A stretch of 28,257 nucleotides of DNA, from contig JALQPE010000904.1 of the NCBI GenBank assembly GCA_030407315.1, forward strand, positions 1-28,257, in the 5' to 3' direction. Of this stretch, positions 1 through 7,372 are shown piece after piece (position 1 is the first letter of the stretch; every line of letters begins with the position of its first letter). The notes under the pieces are model-generated. The model did no database searches. It saw nothing but the letters and a program-made list of their open reading frames with translations, and had not been told where the DNA came from. The stretch is from Asparagopsis taxiformis (taxonomy: Eukaryota > Rhodophyta > Florideophyceae > Bonnemaisoniales > Bonnemaisoniaceae). The translations under genes were made by a program, and so were the position numbers.

Positions 1-2242
1 GGCACCGCTCCATGCCCCCATACTGTGGGGCATTGATTTCTACATCAGGTTTCAGTCAGTGTCCAGCATATGGGTCCAACGACGACAAGTTCTGCGCCCA
101 ATTATTGTCCTTGCTCGCATATCACACAAATCCATTTACAGCACCGAGTTTTGACGTAATATGCGATTGAATCCAATCCTCGGACACTAGAACAAGTGAT
201 GAGCAGCGGTTTACATCATCAACGACATGAACAATTCCAGACCCCCTCTCCGCTTTGCCACACTTCAACAGCCTCTCTCGTCACAGTACGGCTTGCAACA
301 CATGCCGTGACTGTGCACTAGTCCGCTGTTCGCTCTCGACAACGTCCGTTTCTTCCCTTGCTTGCGAGCCTTGGAGACAAGACATGCAGTACACCACCAT
401 ACCAACTAATTGCTGAAAAGCTACCCCCACATATTGACTGTACCGCCTTGTAAACTCCTTCTGCCGTGCACCTCCTTTCCCCTTCGGTTCATTCCAACAC
501 TCCACAGTAGTCACTAGCCAAGCATCCAGGCGCGCCAGCGTTAGTATGCTCGTCTCTATGTCCATTACTTGTTCTGGTCGTATCGAATAACCCCTGAAGA
601 TGTCCAGCACATTCACAGCTACTCGGTTGTTAAACCATGCATCACCATTCACTTCCATTTCGAAGCTGTCAGGAACCATGCCTTTGCTGTATCGCAGCTC
701 TGAGAACGGTGCCGTTCGCCACCTCCCCATATCCAAATCACCGTTACTTTCCCGTTTCAAAAGCTTCTCAGACGCTTCGCGCTTTTGTTCTCTCGCTCGT
801 CCATCTCAGCTCGCGTCGTCAGCATCGTGCATCTAGACATTAATTTCGTGTACCCCAGCGAACCGAACAATCTGTCCTCGCATTACGCTTCCGTGCACTC
901 ATCACGTCGGACAGTTTTCTGCGTCACCTTCACTTTCAATTCCTTGCTCCCCGCCACAGCCTCTTGACAGCACACACGCTGCTCCTCATCGGAAAACACA
1001 TCACACCACGGACTTTGACGCAGTACGTGTCGCACCAAGTCATTCAGCAGATCACTCTCGTCTCTGTACGAAGGTGTATACCACTGCAGATTCTTGATGA
1101 TATAGCCCGGAGGGTAGCAATATATCCTACACCGTTTTCGCTCCAAAGTGCCCCTTCTACCGGCTCTACCTCGATGGTACGTCCAGTCCAACGTCTCTGC
1201 GTTTGTTCCGCTATAGGGTCCAGCTCCATAGTCTCGTTCTTGCACCACTTTGTCAGGTTTTCCTCAACCGCCCTAAGAACTCCAAGGTATTTCACAGGAA
1301 TGGCTTTCTGTATTTTCGACTTACCGCCACTGTGATCACTGATTCTACCTGTTCTCGCAATTGCAGTAAGGCTGGCATTTTCCGCCTGCAGAGTCTTCAC
1401 CTTAGCCTCCAACGCAACTATCTCCGTGGTGAGCGCCTTGTTTGCTATGTCCTGGCTAAACACTTTTTTTCCAGCTCCGCGATCTTCTTCTTCTGCGCAT
1501 TGATGCGACTCGCCATTAAATCGATGGATTCCGGCGGATGCAACCTCTCTGCCCTCACCGTCCCCCCATCTCGCACGGTATCGGGATTATGATGTCCTCC
1601 ATCGCCAATAGCCTGACGTCGCGGGGGCGTTACGCGCATATTTGGCACCAATGACAGTCTGTTGTGACGAGGCCCGCACTCCGGCTGCTCTCTCCCCTCA
1701 GTACCACCTGACCGCCGATGATAGTTGGCATCCTGTGAACGTTGCTCAGAAACAACATCCCTTGCCGCTATCCTCGGGTCCCTGACTGCATTACCTGCTG
1801 GGGCTGATGTACTCGGCATAGTTGGCGCAGTGGGGGTCACAGCCTCCAGTGTCTCGCGAACCCCCGGCTGGGACTCCGTCTGCAGCACCTCCGCATCTGC
1901 CGACCCGGGAGGAACTACCTTTGCCATAGCACTCTGCCGCAATTCCAACATGTTTTGAGCCACTATCATGTCATCATCATGATGTTCACTGTCCCTGCGA
2001 GCACGCTTGCCTCGGTCAAGCCCCATCTCTCTCCGCGCCGTTCCTCCTTCCTCACTTTCTCGCTGCGGATCCCCAGTTCTGCGCCGGTCCGTCTTGCGAC
2101 TACCGGACCGCGGTTCAATGCTGCCGGTAGGCCCAGACCGCTTCTTCGCACGGGATTGTCGGGCACTCGATACAGCAGCTGCTGACCGGGTTTTCTGGAG
2201 GCCCGGAGGCTTTGGAGCTTTCTTCGCAATACGCGGCGGCAT
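1..2242 (-). pseudogene. Coiled-coil basic protein of the element, frameshifted copy A
   Basis: This is the copy A version of the gene at 15062-17384. It starts at ATG 2240-2242 with a basic, disordered N-terminus (MPPRIAKKAPKPPGLQK) and reaches the left edge about 45 bases short of the stop seen in copy E. The frame breaks at three places relative to E: 7 instead of 8 T near 1464-1470, one G missing in the GGAGGG run near 1110-1117, and one extra T near 910-915. More small indels lie in the first 150 bases. All three coding breaks are in homopolymers, so they may be sequence errors rather than mutations. Between the breaks the protein is nearly identical to copy E. I do not recognise a family; see the copy E entry for the domain description. 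Confidence 0.7.
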
Positions 2243-2473
2243 AATGAAGCTTTCCCGGAAGCGATGGAACGATTGAGTTGCACGAGATACAAAAAAGATT
2301 GCTGTATAGTGTCGGTAACCACAACGGTCTGCGATGAACGTTCAGGTCAGGTCAAGTACCGGATAATACGCCAACAGCCCAGATTGTATACGGTAGGCAT
2401 TCATCAACAGTATTTAATGAGGTACAATTACAGCTGTAGAGCTAGGCCGCGAGCACCCCTATGTCCGGAAGAC

Positions 2474-2674
2474 GTCCTGATTTGAATTAAAATTTGGGCT
2501 ATTCTCAAAAACATGCACATGTGAACATGTTTTTGAGATGGGGGTGTGCCGTACGGCACTTTCGACCGCCCAAATCGATGTTTTTTGCAATATTTTTTTC
2601 TGCCCTGAATTGTAGAATTTCTGGGCCGGACAGCAATGCAACTGAGCTGGACATCCACCGGGCGTCCATTTCAA
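2474..2674 (-). repeat. Palindromic repeat 1 (inverted orientation)
   Basis: About 200 bp, in the orientation opposite to all other copies in the window. It lies between the start of the coiled-coil gene and the end of the SET gene. It contains the hairpin CTCAAAAACATG/CATGTTTTTGAG around 2505-2540, the core GTGCCGTACGGCAC just after, an AGAATTTCTGG block, and a degenerate GGACATCC/GGGCGTCC pair. Its flanks (2243-2473 and 2675-2901) show no gene. Confidence 0.9.
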
Positions 2675-2864
2675 CTTGGTCGTGTATTTTGCATCTGCAC
2701 GCATAACAGCATCCAAGCAGTCAGGTTCACTGCTCGGACGAAGTGCATCTAGAGTGTGAACGATTGGTTTTTGACAGGCGAGTACTGCTCAATAGGTTTC
2801 ACCCTGGAGTAATGGTGGCTGGACATGCTGCATTATATGATATACTTCAACTCTGGAACGTAGC

Positions 2865-2870
2865 TTTATT
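2865..2870 (-). terminator. Candidate poly(A) signal of the MTase-SET gene
   Basis: AATAAA on the minus strand, about 30 bases past the SET stop codon. The same signal is conserved in copy E at 14433-14438. Position and motif fit a eukaryotic polyadenylation signal; there is no transcript evidence here. Confidence 0.45.
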
Positions 2871-2901
2871 TGTAGTCGAAATGAAAACATCTTTCGTGAC
2901 C

Positions 2902-3771
2902 CTAATTCCATGCTCTAAACGCTGTCCCATAATGAACGTAGAGCTCCTGCCCCGGACGGATATCGCGGATTGCACGTACTACAATGATCTTCGGATTTTC
3001 TAGGTCCTTCGCCTTGAGCTTCTTCCCCGTCGAACCGCTGCTGTAGTTCTCGACAAACTCGACGTTGGCCATCCGCCTGGTGTCTTCCGCCGGAGTGTCC
3101 TCACCTCGCAAATACCGCGGGTCGTTGATGAACTGCGCCGAACAGAACGGAGCCGGAACAATCCAAATTGGATGCTCGATGTTTTCGTCGTCCTCCGCTG
3201 TTGCATACAGCTTGATGGCATACATCAAGAATGTTTCCTTCGTTATCGCCATGTGACCCTCTCCGTACGCGAACCTCATCGACTCCTTGCTCATATCAGA
3301 GTACACAACAGTTCCGTAGTATGCACATACTTCGTCGCCAACATTAAATGTCTGTTCAGCGAAGAGCCCTCTTCCTGCATTTGGATGCTTAATCAGCGAT
3401 GGTCGAACGCTCAATTTTTTCGCAACACAATCGTGTGCCCGCATCACGCGAGGGTTTTCAGTTTGCAACCAGCGGCGCAGGGAAGGTGGCCAATAATGTA
3501 CCGGTTTTTCCATGTGCTCGTGCGACGCAATCGACTCTGGGCACAGCTGCCAGAGGTACTGCCGAATATATTTCGGGAACCTCTGGTACAGGGGAAGGCC
3601 AGGTGGGGGTTCGATGATCCTGCGTTCCCTCTGTGTACGCATCGTGACAGAGGGGGACGCCAAGAACTTCTCAGCACTCTGTTTCGCTTCTGTCGTGACC
3701 CTCATGTCAGTGTTGTTTGAAAGAATTACACGTGACATGAGAGCACACAGCTTTGGAAGCGATCGTGCCAC
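2902..3771 (-). CDS. SET-domain region of the MTase-SET gene
   Basis: This open frame encodes a SET domain, the SAM-dependent lysine methyltransferase fold. Counting from the codon at 3771, visible motifs are GRGLFA (133-138), FIND (214-217, in the place of the usual FINH), MANVEF (234-239) and RDIRPGQELYVHYG (269-282). The Asp in FIND replaces the His found in many SET enzymes, so activity is not certain. The frame has no ATG at its 5' end; its first codon is GTG, directly after a TGA at 3772-3774 that ends the MTase frame. In copy K that codon is TGT (23515-23517), so MTase and SET were probably one polypeptide and copy A carries a nonsense change. The first 120 residues link the two domains. 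A protein starting at an internal Met is possible. The substrate is unknown: histone or another protein. Confidence 0.75.
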   Translation of the reverse strand: MARSLPKLCALMSRVILSNNTDMRVTTEAKQSAEKFLASPSVTMRTQRERRIIEPPPGLPLYQRFPKYIRQYLWQLCPESIASHEHMEKPVHYWPPSLRRWLQTENPRVMRAHDCVAKKLSVRPSLIKHPNAGRGLFAEQTFNVGDEVCAYYGTVVYSDMSKESMRFAYGEGHMAITKETFLMYAIKLYATAEDDENIEHPIWIVPAPFCSAQFINDPRYLRGEDTPAEDTRRMANVEFVENYSSGSTGKKLKAKDLENPKIIVVRAIRDIRPGQELYVHYGTAFRAWN

Positions 3772-4500
3772 TCACAATTTGTCCATGTCACTGCCGACGA
3801 AAACACGGTGCTCAGGCAAGCTCATAGCTGCTTTTCCCGTTGCGAAAGTGCCAGAGAATGGATCGACAACAATATCACCAGGCTGTGAATGCTGGCTGAT
3901 CAACTCCATCATGAGAGCGACGCTCTTCTGCTCTGCACGAACTCTGACCGTAGCACCGGTTGTGCTCCTTGTTCGCCACACCATCTCATTCGAATCGATG
4001 GCGGGCATATTGATGGTGACGTTGCACCACGCCGGGTACGTGCCGTCCATGTATCCGTGGTTCCTATAGGCCACCATCTCGCTTCCGGCCTTGAACGGAA
4101 CACCTCGCTTCCAGAAGTGGATAGCGACCTCTGCCATGTTCATGCGTTGGTACCTCTTCCGCCCCGGCATTTGATAGAGGTGCCCAGGTAGTCGGACAAA
4201 CAACAGAGGTACCTCGTCAACGAAGAAAACTGAATTCCGAACGACGTCCTCCTCCTCATCCTCCTCATCCTCCTCATCCGCACTTTCTTCGCCACTTTGC
4301 TGCGATGCTTCGGAGTCCGAATTCATGGACGTAACCTCTTCTTCATCCGACCCGTCATCACTGGCAGCAGCATCGGTTGGGCCTTCTGACTGCGGTCCTT
4401 TGTACGTTTCCAAGTAATGGAACCATTCGTAGAACTGCAAAACGGAGCAAAACGGAGCAGAACACGATGCCGTGGCCACCGGGGCGCAACAGCTCGTCAA
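3772..4500 (-). CDS. DNA methyltransferase, C-terminal half (motif I part)
   Basis: Continues the methyltransferase in a second frame. It has FYEWFHYLETYKG directly after the frame change, an acidic low-complexity stretch (DEEDEEDEEEDVV), and near the end DIVVDPFSGTFATGKAAM. The latter is SAM-binding motif I (usually DPFxGSGTT) with Phe in place of the second Gly. Motif IV upstream and motif I downstream is the beta-class order of N6-adenine/N4-cytosine DNA methyltransferases. The frame overlaps the N-terminal frame (4358-4500) because a 10-bp tandem duplication at 4437-4456 shifts the reading frame. It ends at a TGA directly before the SET frame. Activity of this copy would need a frame change; the motif I substitution may also weaken SAM binding. 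Confidence 0.7.
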   Translation of the reverse strand: MTSCCAPVATASCSAPFCSVLQFYEWFHYLETYKGPQSEGPTDAAASDDGSDEEEVTSMNSDSEASQQSGEESADEEDEEDEEEDVVRNSVFFVDEVPLLFVRLPGHLYQMPGRKRYQRMNMAEVAIHFWKRGVPFKAGSEMVAYRNHGYMDGTYPAWCNVTINMPAIDSNEMVWRTRSTTGATVRVRAEQKSVALMMELISQHSQPGDIVVDPFSGTFATGKAAMSLPEHRVFVGSDMDKL

Positions 4501-6112
4501 ACACTTCGATGCTAGCCTGCATATCTTCTGCAGTTAGCCTGTCGTACGAAGAGTTGGAATCGTTCCTCTTACGACGAACATTGTAGGGCGGATCAGTCAG
4601 AATGAGCTGAACGTTGCCCGTGATGGGCACGTGTTCTCGGCTCTCGTCGGCACTGACCAAATCTTCGAAAGGGACGTCGTACACCCGGCAATACTGACTC
4701 ATTTTCGAAAGAAAGTCCTTTGCGAGAGCCTGCCCTTCACTTTCCTGCTCTTCTGTCGCATGGGGTGACGGTGACGGGGGAGACGGCCCTTGGGCAGTAA
4801 GACTGGTCCTCCCAGGCCCAAGTTCAAGCTTGGTTGTGTGTCTTGTCGACGGAACCAAACCTCTCCCTCCTGTGTTGCGACGAGTGGGAGTGTCATCAAC
4901 CGGCTTGGGGACCTTTTCTGCGTCCGCGGCTTGTGGTGCCGGGCGGAGGACAGCCATAACGTCTTCGTCGAGGGTGTCAAAGTACGCTGGCAGCTTGTCC
5001 AGATTTCCGCTTGACAAGTATATTTCCAGCGCCCCCCAGCGGTCGGACTCCGGCCAGGTGTACAGGTCCAGGTTGACGATAAGAAACTGCAACCGGTCGA
5101 AGAACTTCCTCACAAGGTCCCTAAATGCACTGTGCTGCGCACTGGTTCTTGTCTCTACTTTTCCACCATATCCATCAGGATGAGATAGGGGAGCTTTGTC
5201 GTGGTAGAGATCTAGCTTCTGCTCCATCGGTGCGAATAGACCTTCATCGAGCACGTCAAACCAATGCTCACTGCTGTCGAAAATGATGTACGGCGCCATC
5301 AACTCTTCGAAGCTGGAAAACTTTGCGGCGAAGGCCACATCGGTCCAAGCATGGTATAAAACTTGAACCACGTAACAAGCTCGATTAGTGCTTTTCCGAT
5401 GGGCTGGGACGCGTGCGGCTTCGTTCCCCTCTTCGGCCGCGTCGCCTATTCGGCGACGCGGCAGGTTCTTGTTGTGATTTCGGATGATAGACAACGCTTG
5501 GAAATACATCAATACCTCGAACGTTTCCGGTGGAGCAAGAACGAAGGCGCTTGGTTCCCCGCGCTGCGGCGCCTGTAGTGGCGAAGGAAGCATGTTACAT
5601 CCAATAAGGAAGGTCTGCGGCACGATCCCAGAAAGGATGCAGTGCTCAACCCATTGCCCGATACGCTCATCCTGTCTTGAAAACTCGGCAATCGGTAATG
5701 CCAGACGAACAATCTGCTTTGCTCGCTCAACGTTCATCTCTGCCATGACGATTTCGGCAACATCCGCCTCGACTCCAGCATTCTTCGAACGACCGCTGAA
5801 GGCCATGCTGAGTCGACCTTGCAGCGCCGCAAATTGTTCTTCCGTGCCCTGCGCAACCCAAGCGCCAAGGTCCGCGTATGTGAAACCTCCCGGCTTGTCC
5901 GTCAAGTCTGCGAAACTTGAGTGGGCGAATAAATCCAGCAAGAGGCGGAGGAAGTCTTTGCCAGCGAGAGTAGTTTCGCGGGCGGCGCGACCTACGTTTC
6001 GACGTGTACCCATGTCACTAGAATCCTCCCAAGGGCTAGCGGGTTCGCGCAGAATTGGCACGGTTGCGTCGTCAACGATCGGATTGCTGTTGCGCCTGCG
6101 CTTATTCGTCAT
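4358..6112 (-). CDS. DNA methyltransferase, N-terminal half (DPPYN motif)
   Basis: The frame starts at ATG 6110-6112. The first 450 residues match no family I know. They contain a basic start (MTNKRRRNSN, a possible nuclear signal) and a Pro/Ser/Thr-rich linker at about 400-450. The catalytic motif TDPPYN lies at 506-511, followed by LLRPGGHGIVFCS, as in beta-class DNA methyltransferases; DPPY usually marks N6-adenine or N4-cytosine enzymes. After VFCS the frame runs into unrelated residues and stops at 4358. The true continuation is in the frame of 3772-4500, reached by skipping one copy of a 10-bp tandem duplication at 4437-4456. The gene diverges from the ParB-like gene across a palindrome-rich control region. 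Predicted product: a fused DNA MTase-SET protein of about 1,070 residues, broken in this copy. Confidence 0.75.
   Translation of the reverse strand: MTNKRRRNSNPIVDDATVPILREPASPWEDSSDMGTRRNVGRAARETTLAGKDFLRLLLDLFAHSSFADLTDKPGGFTYADLGAWVAQGTEEQFAALQGRLSMAFSGRSKNAGVEADVAEIVMAEMNVERAKQIVRLALPIAEFSRQDERIGQWVEHCILSGIVPQTFLIGCNMLPSPLQAPQRGEPSAFVLAPPETFEVLMYFQALSIIRNHNKNLPRRRIGDAAEEGNEAARVPAHRKSTNRACYVVQVLYHAWTDVAFAAKFSSFEELMAPYIIFDSSEHWFDVLDEGLFAPMEQKLDLYHDKAPLSHPDGYGGKVETRTSAQHSAFRDLVRKFFDRLQFLIVNLDLYTWPESDRWGALEIYLSSGNLDKLPAYFDTLDEDVMAVLRPAPQAADAEKVPKPVDDTPTRRNTGGRGLVPSTRHTTKLELGPGRTSLTAQGPSPPSPSPHATEEQESEGQALAKDFLSKMSQYCRVYDVPFEDLVSADESREHVPITGNVQLILTDPPYNVRRKRNDSNSSYDRLTAEDMQASIEVFDELLRPGGHGIVFCSVLLRFAVLRMVPLLGNVQRTAVRRPNRCCCQ
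4437..4456. repeat. 10-bp tandem duplication that breaks the MTase frame
   Basis: GCAAAACGGA occurs twice in direct succession. Removing one unit joins the motif IV frame to the motif I frame without a gap (VFCS to VLQFYEW). The same duplication is present in copy K at 24186-24205, so it predates the split of the two copies and is not a random read error. Confidence 0.8.
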
Positions 6113-6369
6113 AATGGAATGAGTGGAAATTCGGTACAGGATGGCGACCGCTCGGCGAGACAGTCAAATTTGACGACGTATCTCGTGACGTTTGCACTCT
6201 TTCGTGAGGAACACTGGTTGATATCGAACGGAACAGAGTATACGGGTACACAGCACTGGAAAGGTCTTGAAACCCGTAACCGGTGTAGGTAATAAGTTGT
6301 GATGGATACGTGGTAGAGAAAAATTTTAAAAAGATTGTGATTCCCTGTCTTTGAGTGTTGTACTGCACG

Positions 6370-6399
6370 GCCGCCATGGCGGCTGTGACTGCAGTCACA
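6370..6399. promoter_or_regulatory. Two adjacent perfect palindromes, candidate operator
   Basis: GCCGCCATGGCGGC (6370-6383) is followed without a gap by TGTGACTGCAGTCACA (6384-6399). Both are perfect inverted repeats. They sit upstream of the MTase gene and are unchanged in copy K (26128-26157), although K carries indels all around. They look like binding sites for dimeric proteins; the binding partner is unknown. Confidence 0.55.
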
Positions 6400-6453
6400 T
6401 AGGTTGTCACAGGTGCATCACGCTTACCAGGTGAGCGACATCCGGACGGCCAC

Positions 6454-6641
6454 TGGACATGGGGATGTCCAGCTCAGATGCATTGCTGGCCAGACCAGAA
6501 ATTCTACAATTTCGGGCAGAAAAAATATTGCAAAAAACATCGATTTCGGCGGTCGATTGTGCCGTACGGCACATCCCCATCTCAAAAACATGTTCACATG
6601 TGCATGTTTTTGAGAATAGCCCAAATTTTAATTCAAATCAT
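6454..6641 (+). repeat. Palindromic repeat 2
   Basis: The 5' edge differs from the consensus (GGACATGGGGATGTCC instead of GGACGTCCGGTGGATGTCC). It has the perfect 14-bp palindrome GTGCCGTACGGCAC at 6559-6572 and a hairpin with 12-bp arms CTCAAAAACATG (6581-6592) and CATGTTTTTGAG (6603-6614) around the loop TTCACATGTG. Confidence 0.9.
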
Positions 6642-6831
6642 GGTGTCTAATTTGGCCAGAACGGCCCCAGGCACCGGCCGCCGCCCCGAGTGGGGTTGTC
6701 ACTGGCTTCTGTAAGCACTAACTGTAAGGCTAAATGGCGTCTGACGAAGGGTCAATTTCAGGCTCAATACGCCAGGGACAGGTCTTGGTCCTTGCTCCAT
6801 CATGGTCCCACCCCACTCTCTCACGACCAAC

Positions 6832-7029
6832 CTGAAATGGACGTCCGGTGGATGTCCAGCTCGATTGCACTGCTGGCCAGCCCAGAAATTCTAAAATTTC
6901 GGGCACAAAAATCTTGCAAAAATCAACGATTTGGGCGGGTCGATTGTGCCGTACGGCACACCCCCATCTCAAAAACATGTTCACATGTGCATGTTTTTGA
7001 GAATAGCCCAAATTTTAACTCAAATCAGG
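6832..7029 (+). repeat. Palindromic repeat 3
   Basis: Consensus copy. It has GGACGTCCGGTGGATGTCC at the 5' edge, GAAATTCTAAAATTTC, GTGCCGTACGGCAC and the CTCAAAAACATG hairpin. It lies about 340 bases upstream of the ParB-like start and about 390 bases after repeat 2. Confidence 0.9.
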
Positions 7030-7372
7030 GTGTTCCCCGGATAAAGGGGTGCTCGCAGCCGCCCCAAAAGCCGCCTAGCTTGACAGCTGTAATTTTAACA
7101 CATTACACATCAAGGACACTGCCTGCTTCACGCCACCTCGTCAGGTTTCGAGAGCCCGACTCGGGCCCGTTCCGAACGGACACTCACATCTCGATTGCCT
7201 GTCTTGCATTCCAGCGGTCACGATAGGTGTGTACCTAACAAAATTTCGGTTGTATTGTGTTATTATTTCCAGCGATTGGCGTTCACGACAATTCTTCAAC
7301 GTGAAACATACCATCCACATCACTCGAATACGTCAACGTCAACCATCTCTTTTCCTTTCCAACTCAACAACC

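Larger units (their letters stand above)
6113..7372. promoter_or_regulatory. Divergent control region between MTase and ParB-like genes
   Basis: No convincing gene is present. The stretch separates two divergently transcribed genes and holds two adjacent perfect palindromes (6370-6399), two 200-bp palindromic repeats (6454-6641 and 6832-7029) with a GC-rich spacer between them, and a 340-base leader before the ParB-like start. A CT-rich leader with AACAACCATGG directly precedes that start. No clear TATA box was found. The copy K equivalent (25873-28257) has the same parts with three extra repeats. Confidence 0.6.

Noticed and set aside
4358..4500. An intron explaining the MTase frame change
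   Set aside because: A 10-bp tandem duplication accounts for it exactly and the interval is too short for an intron with splice signals.
6581..6614. Bacterial parS site in the hairpin loop (TTCACATGTG)
   Set aside because: Only a loose likeness to the parS consensus. It is kept only as a general hypothesis that the repeats bind the ParB-like protein.
6424..7011. Recurring small open frames starting MGYSQKHAHVNMF at each repeat
   Set aside because: They are translations of the palindromic repeat on both strands, with no shared gene-like extension outside it.
7229..7372. Upstream start for the ParB-like gene at 7229
   Set aside because: The added residues look like untranslated leader, while ATG 7373 has a much better context.
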